In this document: positions 51,154 through 60,024 of the stretch, piece by piece
Numbering within the stretch: position 1 is the stretch's first letter
Layout: each line of letters starts with the position of its first letter
Assembly (NCBI GenBank): GCA_934617065.1
Contig: CAKTTY010000003.1
Coordinates: 124,001-188,000, forward strand
DNA length: 64,000 nt
Direction of reading: 5' to 3'
From: an uncultured Eggerthellaceae bacterium
GTDB taxonomy: Bacteria > Actinomycetota > Coriobacteriia > Coriobacteriales > Eggerthellaceae
Translations under genes and position numbers: made by a program
The notes under the pieces: generated by a model
Database searches by the model: none
Seen by the model: the letters and a program-made list of their open reading frames with translations, nothing else
What the model was told of the DNA's origin: nothing

Positions 51154-53421
51154 TTAGAAAGCGCGGAAACGCTCGTAGCGCTGGTCGCGAAGCTCTTCGG
51201 GGCTCAAGCGATACAACTCCCGCAACGAGCGCGTCACGAATTCCTCCACATAGGCAGCAGCCTGTTCGGGATTTTCATGAGCAGGGCCATCCCCTTCGCT
51301 TACTACTTCTTCGATAATGCCCATATCGCACGCTTCTCGGGCGCTCATCTTCATGACGGCAGCCGCCTCGGCAGCACGGGTGCGATCCTTCCACAGAATC
51401 GAGGCAAAGCCTTCGGGCGAAAGAACCGAATACACCGCATGGTCTTGCATGGCAACACGATTACCCATGGCAAGCGCCAATGCGCCGCCCGAGCCGCCTT
51501 CGCCCAAAACAATACATACAACAGGAACGGTAAGGCCTGCCATGGCAACCAGATTGTCGGCGATTGCATTCCCCTGACCGCGCTCTTCTGCCTCCATACC
51601 GCAGAATGCACCCTGAGTATCAACCAGGCACACAATAGGACGGCCGAATTTTTCCGCTTGCTGCATCAAACGAAGGCTCTTACGATAGCCTTCGGGCTGA
51701 GGGCAACCAAAATTGCGAGCAATACGCTGTTTCAAATCGGCGCCTTTTTCCTCAGCGACCACCGTGACAGGCATACCGTCGATCCATCCAATGCCGCCGA
51801 TGATAGCCCCATCATCGGCAAACATGCGATCGCCATGAAGCTCGAAGAATCCATCAACCATATGGTTGATGTAGTACTGCGAAGTTGGACGATGGATGTT
51901 GCGAGCGATCATAACGCTTTCCCAGGCAGGGTTGTCTTCCTTCGAAGAAGCTTTCTTCAAAGGCATTACCGAAGGGGCATCTGCCACGCCGCGCTTCTTA
52001 AGGGCGCGCTTAAGCGAAAACGAGCCTTTGACGTTTATGCGTTTCCCAACTTCCCCAGCAAGCCTGGAAAGAGCACCTTCCTCAACTTTGTCGTCTTGGC
52101 GAACAGCGACGGCATCCTGCGCAGCACGAAGCATCGCACGCACGGCACCGCCGCCAGGAACCACTCGAGCCATATTCTGATCAAGCTCCACGTCCTTCGG
52201 AGCACTATGCAACGCGAGGATGCGCGAAAGGCATTCTTTCAAATCGCTGCGCTCAACGATGGCGTCGATGAGACCATGCTCAAGCGCAAACTCCGCCGTC
52301 TGGAATCCTTCGGGTAGCGTCTGTTTGATGGTGTCCTGAATTACACGACGGCCTGCAAAACCAATAAGCGCATGAGGCTCAGAGATGATGATGTCGCCCT
52401 GCATGGCAAACGAAGCCGTTACGCCACCAGTGGTAGGATCGGTGATAACAGATACATACAGCAAGCCCGCACGACCATGACGCTCGATTGCAGCGCTGAT
52501 CTTACCCATCTGCATCAAGGACACAAGGCCCTCCTGCATACGAGCACCACCAGAAGCGGTGAAGATAAACAGGGGCAGTCCCTCATCGGTAGCCCGTTCG
52601 ACGGCACGGGTTACTTTTTCGCCAACAACCGATCCCATTGAACCCATCATGAAGGTTGACTCCATGATGCAAAGCGCCACTTCGCGACCATCAAGCTTCA
52701 CTTTGCCGGTGCGCACACCCTCATCGAATCCGCTTCGTGTACGTTGCTTTTCAATGAGCTCGTTGAATTGGGGAAATTCGAGCGGATCGCTTTCGTCCAT
52801 AGAAGCGTCCCATTCCTCAAACGAGCCTTCGTCAAACAGCAGCGCAATACGCTCGCTTGAGGTAAGGCGGTATAGCTCGCCGCACGTTGGACACACACCG
52901 CCCGTTGCCAGAACGGGCTGTTCGTCATGGTACATCTTGCATTTGGGGCAACGGCGCCAATTTGGCTCATGCTCGGCAAATGCAGGATCGGGGTGGCATT
53001 CCACCCACAAGCTATGAGAGCGATCTTTTTCCATGGGAGAAAGCACGCAGATGCCATTCTGATGTGCCACCATACGCAAAAGAGGATCGGCTACGAAATT
53101 GGTATCGCATACAAGAAGCGCGCCCGCACCGCACATCTTCGCCGCCTGGATAACCGCATACACGTTGGTAAACAAACGAGCATCGAACTTGTCGCCCAAC
53201 AAGGCAACACGTGCAGATCCCGAGCAGGAAAAACCCTTTTCCTTGTCTTTGGTACCTGTTACCCATATCTGGCTGCACTCGTTTTTCACGCACGCCTTTA
53301 CACATGCTTTCATGGGAGAGCCGTAACCGACCACCAACAAAGGAGCATTGATTGCCTGCTCGAGCAGCGATAGCTGATATACGACCGTGCTGTCCGCCAC
53401 GGAGGCGTTGGTTTTAGCCAT
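51154..53421 (-). CDS. accDA: Acetyl-CoA carboxylase carboxyltransferase, fused beta-alpha subunits
   Basis: A 755-residue fusion. After the start, residues about 1-130 form an unusual extension without a known domain, then comes the AccD part: zinc ribbon CPKCKMYHDEQ...CPTCGELY (about 155-177), the carboxyltransferase N fold with SGGARMQEG and SYVSVI-like strands, then from about 500 the AccA part (PAWESVMIARNIHRPTS, FFELHGDRMFADDGAIIGGIG, GEGGSGGALALAMGNRV). The enzyme transfers carboxyl from carboxybiotin to acetyl-CoA. AccB and AccC are not in the window. ATG at 53421 overlaps the fabZ stop (TAATG). Confidence 0.93.
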   Translation of the reverse strand: MAKTNASVADSTVVYQLSLLEQAINAPLLVVGYGSPMKACVKACVKNECSQIWVTGTKDKEKGFSCSGSARVALLGDKFDARLFTNVYAVIQAAKMCGAGALLVCDTNFVADPLLRMVAHQNGICVLSPMEKDRSHSLWVECHPDPAFAEHEPNWRRCPKCKMYHDEQPVLATGGVCPTCGELYRLTSSERIALLFDEGSFEEWDASMDESDPLEFPQFNELIEKQRTRSGFDEGVRTGKVKLDGREVALCIMESTFMMGSMGSVVGEKVTRAVERATDEGLPLFIFTASGGARMQEGLVSLMQMGKISAAIERHGRAGLLYVSVITDPTTGGVTASFAMQGDIIISEPHALIGFAGRRVIQDTIKQTLPEGFQTAEFALEHGLIDAIVERSDLKECLSRILALHSAPKDVELDQNMARVVPGGGAVRAMLRAAQDAVAVRQDDKVEEGALSRLAGEVGKRINVKGSFSLKRALKKRGVADAPSVMPLKKASSKEDNPAWESVMIARNIHRPTSQYYINHMVDGFFELHGDRMFADDGAIIGGIGWIDGMPVTVVAEEKGADLKQRIARNFGCPQPEGYRKSLRLMQQAEKFGRPIVCLVDTQGAFCGMEAEERGQGNAIADNLVAMAGLTVPVVCIVLGEGGSGGALALAMGNRVAMQDHAVYSVLSPEGFASILWKDRTRAAEAAAVMKMSAREACDMGIIEEVVSEGDGPAHENPEQAAAYVEEFVTRSLRELYRLSPEELRDQRYERFRAF

Positions 53422-53888
53422 TATCGCTTCCCCTCTTCCTGCACTTTCGCCATTACATATTTCTGCGTTGCCTGAGCGCAAACCTCGCCTTCGACGCGTG
53501 CCACCACATCCGCAACGCACATCCGAGAAGAATTGCGCGTGATGGTGGCCTCGAGAGTAACGGTGTCGCCGGGAAGAACGGTACGACGGAATTTAGCCTT
53601 ATCGATACCAGCAAGATAGCCGATGCGCCCGGCCTGGCCGTCTTCCGAGAGCAGACAGCAACAGGCAGCCTGGGCAAGCGCTTCCATCAAGATGACGCCG
53701 GGAAGAACAGGGTGCCCTGGAAAATGGCCCGCGAACAAGGGCAGCTCGGGATCGACATCGAGCTCAGCCACGATAGACTTGCCAGGTTCGCAGCTAGCAA
53801 TGCGGCTCACCCACACAAACGGATCGCGATGGGGCAGCAATGCCAGCACACCCTCACGGTCACAGGGAAAAGTGATCTCAAGCCCCAT
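53421..53888 (-). CDS. fabZ: 3-hydroxyacyl-ACP dehydratase
   Basis: A 155-residue hot-dog-fold dehydratase. The catalytic helix reads AGHFPGHPVLPGVILMEALAQA, with the His and nearby LLPHRDPFV start; it removes water from 3-hydroxyacyl-ACP in each elongation cycle. It overlaps fabF and accDA by one base at both ends (TAATG). Confidence 0.95.
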   Translation of the reverse strand: MGLEITFPCDREGVLALLPHRDPFVWVSRIASCEPGKSIVAELDVDPELPLFAGHFPGHPVLPGVILMEALAQAACCCLLSEDGQAGRIGYLAGIDKAKFRRTVLPGDTVTLEATITRNSSRMCVADVVARVEGEVCAQATQKYVMAKVQEEGKR

Positions 53889-55165
53889 TACTCACACACC
53901 TCCGTAAAGGGGGATACCGCCAAAGAGGCATTATGTCCGCCGAAGCCCAGCGAGTTAGAAAGCGCAACCTTCTGGGGACGGTTCACCAAAGCGCCAGACG
54001 GAACGAACACTGGGCATTCTGGATCTGCTTCGGAATAACCTGCCGTAGGGGGAACGATTCCACGAGACACCGAGATAGCCGTCACAATGGCCTCGATAGC
54101 TCCTGCTGCGCCCAGCATATGGCCTACCGTACCCTTTACCGAGGTTACAGGAATCTTGGAAGCAAGATCGTCGCCAAGAAGGCCATGCCACGCAGCAGCT
54201 TCCACCATGTCGTTCACATGCGTAGCCGTGCCATGAGCGTTCAGATGGCCCACTTCTTCCAGAGAGAAGCCACCTTCGGCCAACGCCTGACGCATAGCGC
54301 GCACTGCGCCTTCACCGCTCGGCTCAGGGGCAGTCATGTGGTAAGCGTCACCAGTAGAGCCAAAGCCCGTGATCTCGGCAATGATGTTGGCGCCACGTGC
54401 CTGAGCATGCTCAAGCGATTCCAGCACCAACGCACCCGCTCCCTCGCCTGCAACAAAGCCGGAACGACGAGCGTCGAAAGGCAAGCCGGCCTTCATGGGA
54501 TCATCGGACTTGGTGATGGCGCCTAAGTTGCCGAATCCAGCCAACGACATATTGGTGATGCCCTCTTCGGTACCACCGGCAAGTGCCGCATCGGCCAAAC
54601 CAAAGCGAATAAGGCGATAGGCCTCGCCCACGCAATGAGTGCCCGTCGAGCACGCCGTTACGATGTTCAGGCAATCGCCCTTCAAGCCATAGCGAATGGC
54701 AAGATTGCCCGCCGCCATGTTCGAGATCATGGTTGGAATAAACAGCGGGCTTACGCGCTTTGCTCCTTTTTCGTGCAGCACGATGGATTCACGCTCGAAA
54801 ACTTCCATGCCGCCAATACCAGATCCGAACACACACGCAAAACGAGTGGCGTCTTCTTGTTCCATATCGATGCCAGCCTGTGTCATGGCTTCATCCGATG
54901 CCAAGATGGCATACTGCACGAAGGGGGCGAAACGACGCGATTCCTTCTTGGAAAAACCCGCTTTCAGGGGATCGTAGTCAGGAATGGCTCCAACAACGCT
55001 CACATTAAGCTGCTCTCGTTTTTCTTCGGGAAGAAGGGTAAAGCAGCACTCGCCAGATGCAACCTTGCTCCACAGCGCATCAACGCCAAAGCCTGCTGGA
55101 GAAATCGCACCCATGCCCGTAATTACTACACGGTTGAATCCGCTGTTCTTCTCTTCGTTGCTCAT
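53888..55165 (-). CDS. fabF: 3-oxoacyl-ACP synthase II
   Basis: A 425-residue thiolase-fold condensing enzyme. Catalytic triad: Cys in NIVTACSTGTHCVG, His in LNAHGTATHVND, His in SVKGTVGHMLGAAGA. Condenses acyl-ACP with malonyl-ACP. It starts with ATGA overlap on fabG. FabH, the starter enzyme, is missing from this cluster. Confidence 0.96.
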   Translation of the reverse strand: MSNEEKNSGFNRVVITGMGAISPAGFGVDALWSKVASGECCFTLLPEEKREQLNVSVVGAIPDYDPLKAGFSKKESRRFAPFVQYAILASDEAMTQAGIDMEQEDATRFACVFGSGIGGMEVFERESIVLHEKGAKRVSPLFIPTMISNMAAGNLAIRYGLKGDCLNIVTACSTGTHCVGEAYRLIRFGLADAALAGGTEEGITNMSLAGFGNLGAITKSDDPMKAGLPFDARRSGFVAGEGAGALVLESLEHAQARGANIIAEITGFGSTGDAYHMTAPEPSGEGAVRAMRQALAEGGFSLEEVGHLNAHGTATHVNDMVEAAAWHGLLGDDLASKIPVTSVKGTVGHMLGAAGAIEAIVTAISVSRGIVPPTAGYSEADPECPVFVPSGALVNRPQKVALSNSLGFGGHNASLAVSPFTEVCE

Positions 55166-55926
55166 AGCGACATCCCTCCATCGATTGCCAAAACCTGTCC
55201 TGTAATGTAGCGGGCCTCGTCGCTCGCCAAGAAACGAACCGCATTCGCCACATCCTGAGGTTCGCCGAATTCCTTCATCGCAATGCGACCGCGCACTGCC
55301 TCGATGGCCTTTTCGCCCATCGCCTTTGTCATCTCGGTCCCGATAAAGCCAGGAGCAACCGCGTTTGCCGTGATGCCACGCGCAGCAAGTTCCTTTGCAA
55401 CGCTTTTCGTAAGGCCGATGATGCCTGCCTTTGACGCCGAGTAATTAACCTGTCCAGCATTGCCGAATAGGCCTACGACACTGGAAACGCTTACGATCCT
55501 CCCGTATCGCTGTCTCATCATGATAGGAGCCACATGGCGAACGCAGTTGAAAGCACCCTTCAGATTGACGTCGATTACGCGATCGAACGCTTCCTCGCTC
55601 ATGCGTGCCAGCAAGCCATCGCGCGTGATGCCGGCGTTATTGACCAGAACATCAATACGGCCCCACATTGCCTGTACCTCTGCCACCATGGCTGCAACCT
55701 CCTGAAAGGAGGAAACATCGGCGCAAACAGCCTTGGTCTGAACGCCATGCTCCTGAGCAACTTCCACAGCCAGGCTCTCTGCTGCCTCGAGGCTCTTCTC
55801 GCTTGAGCAATTGATAGCTACGGCATAACCTGCCTCTGCAAGCGTGCGCACCACCGCTTCACCGATGCCACGGCTTCCTCCCGTTACCAGGGCAACGGGG
55901 AACGCTGCTCTTTCGTTTTTTGGCAC
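55162..55926 (-). CDS. fabG: 3-oxoacyl-ACP reductase
   Basis: A 254-residue short-chain dehydrogenase: VTGGSRGIGEAVVRTLAEAG, LVNNAGITRDGLLARM, SSVVGLFGNAGQVNYSASKAG (catalytic Ser, Tyr, Lys), and AVAPGFIGTEMT. Reduces 3-oxoacyl-ACP with NADPH. The start codon is GTG (55924-55926) after GGAGG. It follows fabD by 3 bp and overlaps fabF. Confidence 0.95.
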   Translation of the reverse strand: MPKNERAAFPVALVTGGSRGIGEAVVRTLAEAGYAVAINCSSEKSLEAAESLAVEVAQEHGVQTKAVCADVSSFQEVAAMVAEVQAMWGRIDVLVNNAGITRDGLLARMSEEAFDRVIDVNLKGAFNCVRHVAPIMMRQRYGRIVSVSSVVGLFGNAGQVNYSASKAGIIGLTKSVAKELAARGITANAVAPGFIGTEMTKAMGEKAIEAVRGRIAMKEFGEPQDVANAVRFLASDEARYITGQVLAIDGGMSL

Positions 55927-55929
55927 GGT

Positions 55930-56862
55930 CTACTCCTCCCCAATGCCTGTTTGCTCGGAAACAAACGCATTCCACTCACCAAGCGTTCCAACACGAACGC
56001 GACCTGCACGTTTGTCGATGCGACGAACAAGACCATTCAAAACCGCACCATAGCCAACCTCGACAAACCGAGCTGCACCCTGTCTGATCAACGCCTGTAC
56101 GCTCTGCTCAAAATGGACAGGACTTACAACCTGACGAGCCAAGCGATCAGCAGCCTGGTCGACATCGAAAACCTGCGCATCGGTATTGCAGATAACCGGA
56201 ACCGCAGGCTGCTTCCAGGAAAGCTCGCTGCACTTCTCTCGCACAGCCTTTGATGCCGAAGCCATAAGCGGACTATGGAATGCCCCCGCAGTGTTCAGAC
56301 GAGCACCACGCTTTCCCAGGCTCTGCCATGCCTTTTCGGCTCGCTCGATAGCGGCAACATCTCCAGATACCACTACCTGACCCGGCGCATTGAAATTGGC
56401 GCATACCAGTATTTCGTCTTGAGCGCATTCATCGCAGATACCCTGGGCATCTTCGTGGGTAGCGCCCAGCAGCGCATACATTGCACCAGGGCGTTCTTCG
56501 CACGCTTGGGCCATGGAACGAGCACGCACATCGAGTAAAGCGAAACCATCTTCATCGCTCAAAGCGCCGCTGGCCATAAGAGCGCTGATCTGTCCCAGGG
56601 AAAATCCGAGCATAGCTTCCGCTTGAACCCCTCGGGCATTGAGCGCATGGGACAGCCCGACGGAAAGAGCCGCAGCCAATACCTGGGCGTTGTAGGCATC
56701 GTTCACCTGCTCGGCGCTGCCCTCTCGCGCAAGCGCTGCAACATCAACGCCGCACACCTCGCCTGCAATCGCAAAGGTCTGCGCAACTTCGGCAACCCCA
56801 AGAAGATCCGCGCCCATACCGGGCTTTTGGGCGCCTTGGCCCGGAAACATGAATACCGTCAT
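55930..56862 (-). CDS. fabD: Malonyl-CoA:ACP transacylase
   Basis: A 310-residue acyltransferase: FMFPGQGAQKPGMG at the N-terminus, LGFSLGQISAL around the active-site serine (FSLGQ where most enzymes have HSLGE), and FHSPLM with the catalytic histidine. The changed HSLGE motif still keeps the serine. ATG at 56860-56862 sits 2 bp after the fabK stop. Confidence 0.93.
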   Translation of the reverse strand: MTVFMFPGQGAQKPGMGADLLGVAEVAQTFAIAGEVCGVDVAALAREGSAEQVNDAYNAQVLAAALSVGLSHALNARGVQAEAMLGFSLGQISALMASGALSDEDGFALLDVRARSMAQACEERPGAMYALLGATHEDAQGICDECAQDEILVCANFNAPGQVVVSGDVAAIERAEKAWQSLGKRGARLNTAGAFHSPLMASASKAVREKCSELSWKQPAVPVICNTDAQVFDVDQAADRLARQVVSPVHFEQSVQALIRQGAARFVEVGYGAVLNGLVRRIDKRAGRVRVGTLGEWNAFVSEQTGIGEE

Positions 56863-56864
56863 GC

Positions 56865-57842
56865 CTAACGCACCTCGGCATTCCATGCACGATGAGCATT
56901 TGCATCCAGCATGCGCTGAAGGCCCTCGCCTGCCCACGATTGAGCTTCAGCTACCAAATCGTCGACGATTTGAGCAGCGCTCTTCTCATCGTTAACCAGA
57001 CAAGCAACCTGACCTGCCATCAACGAGCCATTGTCCACATCGCCCGCAACGGCACGATGGAGGGAGCCTGCCAACTCTGATTCCAAAATGGCAACGTTGG
57101 CAGGGTCGGCCTCGAGTTTGCGAACATTGCGCGCGAACTTGTTCTTGATACCACGCACGGGATGTCCACCAGCACGCCCCGTAACGATGGTGTCGGAGTC
57201 TTTTGCGCCCAAAACCTTCTGCTTGTAGGCATCGTGAACGCCGCATTCGGTAGCGGTAAGGAAGCGCGTACCGACCTGAACACCCTCTGCACCCAAAGCA
57301 ATGGCAGCAGCAAAGCCACGTCCATCTGCAATGCCTCCCGCAGCAACAACGGGAATGGAAACGGCATCGCATACTGCAGGGGTAAGAGCCATCGTGGTGA
57401 GCTCGCCGATATGGCCGCCAGCCTCGCAGCCCTCAGCTACGACAGCGTCGGCCCCACAGCGCTCCATACGACGAGCCAGGGCAGCAGAAGCCACGACGGG
57501 GATAACCTTGCATCCTGCCTCTTTCCACATATCGATGTAGTTTCCAGGATTGCCGGCACCTGTGGTTACCACGCGAACCTTCATCTCTGCGGCAAGCTTA
57601 GCAAGCTCGGGAGCCTCAGGGTTCATCAGCATAATGTTCAGGCCGAAAGGCTTATCCGTAAGACGGCGAGCTTCTTCGATCTGCTCGCGAACCCAGGAAA
57701 CGGGAGCAGATCCGCAGGCAATGATTCCCAAGCCACCTGCTTCGCTAACTGCAGCGGCAAGTTTCGCATCAGCGATCCATGCCATACCGCCCTGGATGAT
57801 GGGCTGTTCAATACCCAACAGCTCGGTAATACGTGTCTTCAT
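56865..57842 (-). CDS. fabK: FMN-dependent enoyl-ACP reductase II
   Basis: A 325-residue FMN/NADH enzyme of the NPD/FabK family: PIIQGGMAWIADAKLAAAVSEAGGLGIIA, ADAVVAEGCEAGGHIGE (catalytic His), VVAAGGIADGRGFAAAIALGAEGVQVGTRFL (FMN phosphate site). It does the last reduction of each elongation cycle and is insensitive to triclosan, unlike FabI. ATG at 57840-57842 follows AAAGAGG; the frame upstream to 57977 covers hairpins and is rejected. Confidence 0.94.
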   Translation of the reverse strand: MKTRITELLGIEQPIIQGGMAWIADAKLAAAVSEAGGLGIIACGSAPVSWVREQIEEARRLTDKPFGLNIMLMNPEAPELAKLAAEMKVRVVTTGAGNPGNYIDMWKEAGCKVIPVVASAALARRMERCGADAVVAEGCEAGGHIGELTTMALTPAVCDAVSIPVVAAGGIADGRGFAAAIALGAEGVQVGTRFLTATECGVHDAYKQKVLGAKDSDTIVTGRAGGHPVRGIKNKFARNVRKLEADPANVAILESELAGSLHRAVAGDVDNGSLMAGQVACLVNDEKSAAQIVDDLVAEAQSWAGEGLQRMLDANAHRAWNAEVR

Positions 57843-57900
57843 ATACGTATGCCTCTTTTCACTTTGCGCACTTTGCCACATGGGCATCCCTGTCAAAGAG

Positions 57901-57988
57901 GGCGGCCTCTTTGCAAACGCTTGAAAGAAGCCGCCTCCTTCGACAGAGCGAAGGAGGGAGAGGGCAGCCAGAGACAATGCCCTCTCCC
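57901..57988 (-). other. Three tandem hairpins between acpP and fabK
   Basis: GGCGGC.../GCCGCC (57901-57936), CCTCCTTCG/CGAAGGAGG (57934-57957) and GGGAGAGGGCA/TGCCCTCTCCC (57956-57988) fill the gap after acpP. They share bases, so they compete. Likely processing or partial termination that makes acpP mRNA more abundant than the distal fab genes. Confidence 0.6.
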
Positions 57989-58020
57989 CAACGCAACCGC
58001 ATTATCTGCGGCGGCGTCGG

Positions 58021-58239
58021 CTACAGGGAGTCGATGTACTCCACCAGAGAGCCAACGGTCTCCAGACCCTCAGGCTCACCGAACTCAACGTCAAGACGCT
58101 CTTCGATATCGCAGATCAGTTCCGCCATGTCCAGAGAATCGATGCCAAGCTCGTCAAACGTTGCGCTTTCAACAACCTTTTCCGGCTCGATATCGAGGTT
58201 TTCGTTCAGGATTTCCTTCAGAGAATCAATAGTTGCCAT
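58021..58239 (-). CDS. acpP: Acyl carrier protein
   Basis: A 72-residue acidic carrier with the phosphopantetheine serine in DELGIDSLDMAEL (Ser39). Carries growing acyl chains for all Fab enzymes. AAAGGACAGAA ribosome site before the ATG. It lies between fabT-like marR and fabK, as in streptococci. Confidence 0.96.
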   Translation of the reverse strand: MATIDSLKEILNENLDIEPEKVVESATFDELGIDSLDMAELICDIEERLDVEFGEPEGLETVGSLVEYIDSL

Positions 58240-58404
58240 ATTTCTGTCCTTTCTTTATTCAACAGCGCCCTTTTGAAGGAGGCTGCTATTCACCAACGTC
58301 GTGCTGTCCCCTTCTCCGCCAACTGCAAAACGCAAACACAGCGAATTTGGGCGCACTGAGCTACACCTGAGTAAGGCGATTACTGAAAAGTTGTTAGTAG
58401 AGGG

Positions 58405-58896
58405 TTATGCTTCTGCAGCGTTTAACTGCTTGCTCTCCTTATCGAAGAAATCTTTGATCTTGCCCAAAGCACTGACAAACAGCTCTTCTTCCTCCTGCGT
58501 AAGCGCAGCAAGGGCACTGTCAACCATCTTTTTATGGAAGGACTCATGGGCGCGGAAGGCCTTACGTCCCTTCGAGGTCAACTGCACCAGAACCTGGCGG
58601 CGATCCATTTCGCTGCGAGAGCGTTCCACGAATCCCTTTCGCTCAAGTTTGTTCATAGCTGCCGTAAGGGTTGCCATGGTCACATCAAGGCGCGAAGCTA
58701 CCACTTTCATGGAATTGATCTCATGCAAACCCACTGCAACAATAGTGTGCAATTCCGCAATGGAAAGGCCCTCGGTCAAACGATTCTTAAGCGAGCGTTC
58801 CTCGATACGAAGAATGGAATTAAACGTATCTGACAGCAGCGTGTCGACAATCGCCTTGTCACCGCGTTCCTCTTCAATGTCGTCAACGTTTTCCAT
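58405..58896 (-). CDS. fabT: MarR-family regulator, FabT-like
   Basis: A 163-residue winged-helix protein: LSIAELHTIVAVGLHEINSMKVVASRLDVTMATLTAAMNKLERKGFVERSRSEMDRRQVLVQLTSKG is a full MarR DNA-binding domain. Located first in the fab operon, the place of FabT in Streptococcus, which represses fab genes with long-chain acyl-ACP as co-repressor. The same role is inferred here by position. ATG at 58894-58896 follows AAGGAAGT; a GTG two codons upstream is too near it. Gene symbol by synteny. Confidence 0.8.
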   Translation of the reverse strand: MENVDDIEEERGDKAIVDTLLSDTFNSILRIEERSLKNRLTEGLSIAELHTIVAVGLHEINSMKVVASRLDVTMATLTAAMNKLERKGFVERSRSEMDRRQVLVQLTSKGRKAFRAHESFHKKMVDSALAALTQEEEELFVSALGKIKDFFDKESKQLNAAEA

Positions 58897-59023
58897 GTTC
58901 ACTTCCTTATCAAATCAAATGCCCGGCATTCCGAAGCATTTCCATAATACGAGGTACAAAGAGCCGAATCGTGCAATTTCATCAGCAGTTCAGAGTAGGC
59001 AGATAGCCCAATCTGGACCCGCC

Positions 59024-59878
59024 TTAGGCTTCAGCAGGAGCAAATGCGATGCCGAGAGCGCCCAGACCCAGATGCGTTGCCACCGTGGCTCCACAAGGGG
59101 AAGATCCCTCGTCAACATATTCCACGCCCGCCCCATCAAGAGCAGACCTCAGATCCTCAACGCCCTGCTCGTTCGCAACGTGGCAGAAACGAATACGCTG
59201 CTTGCCCTGCTCTTCGGTGCGCTTCTGAGCGTTCTGAACATACTGCTTGATAACGCCGCGCATACCCTTGGCCTTGCCGAAAGCAACCAGCACACCCGTT
59301 TCGTTGAAGGTGAAAATAGGCTTAATGTTCAGCAGGCTGGCGTTCTTTACTTGGTCGGCCGAAAGGCGACCGCCTTTCAGTAGGTTTTCCAGCGTGTCGC
59401 AGGCAACAAGGAACTGAGTTTTTGGAATAAGCTCCTCGATGGCGGCCTGGGCTTCGTCGAGCGATACCTCGGCATCGCGAAGAGCACAGAGCTGCTTCAC
59501 CTGTAAAGCCGCCTGAGCGGTGCAGCAAGCGGAATCGATAACACGAACGTCAATGTCTACCTGGTCAGCTGCCGCACGAGCTGATTCAATAGTGCCGGAA
59601 AGAACGCCGGCAATATGGAGGGAGACGATTCCCTCGTATCCTTCCTGCGTAAGACGCTCATACGCCTGCACAAAATCGAAAGGCGCCGGCTGGGCGGTTT
59701 TGGGGAGCTCGGTTGCTTCGCCCATGCGCTCGTAGAATTCTTCGGAGCTGATTTCCACCTGATCCTTGAATTCGTCTTCGCCGACCAAAATATTAAGGGG
59801 AACCATGGTGATGTTCAGTGCTTGGTATTCCTCCGCAGACATATCGAGCGTCGAGTCAACAACAACTGCAAATCCCAC
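59024..59878 (-). CDS. DegV-family (FakB-like) fatty-acid-binding protein
   Basis: A 284-residue DegV protein: VVDSTLDMSAEEYQALNITMVPLNI, TAQPAPFDF, HIAGVLSGTIESAR and LLKGGRLSADQVK. It likely binds a fatty acid for the FakA kinase and thus recycles exogenous fatty acids. Its place right next to the fab operon and a MarR-size palindrome just upstream (59931) support a lipid role. Start is GTG (59876-59878), six bases after AAGGAG. FakA is not in the window. Confidence 0.88.
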   Translation of the reverse strand: MGFAVVVDSTLDMSAEEYQALNITMVPLNILVGEDEFKDQVEISSEEFYERMGEATELPKTAQPAPFDFVQAYERLTQEGYEGIVSLHIAGVLSGTIESARAAADQVDIDVRVIDSACCTAQAALQVKQLCALRDAEVSLDEAQAAIEELIPKTQFLVACDTLENLLKGGRLSADQVKNASLLNIKPIFTFNETGVLVAFGKAKGMRGVIKQYVQNAQKRTEEQGKQRIRFCHVANEQGVEDLRSALDGAGVEYVDEGSSPCGATVATHLGLGALGIAFAPAEA

Positions 59879-59930
59879 GTCCTGCTCCTTTCCTCAACGC
59901 ACATGCCGAGTTCATTTCATGCGCATTTGC

Positions 59931-59947
59931 TTAGTTTGTCTAACTAA
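59931..59947. promoter_or_regulatory. Palindrome upstream of the FakB-like gene
   Basis: TTAGTT-TGTCT-AACTAA is a perfect 6-5-6 dyad about 50 bp upstream of the start codon, of the size and AT content bound by MarR-family regulators such as FabT. Confidence 0.5.
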
Positions 59948-60024
59948 TTTTGAAAGGATACGGATCCTCAACGAACACGGCAAGCGCATTCATAAGGTCA
60001 CCACAGATTATTGGGATATGTTGC

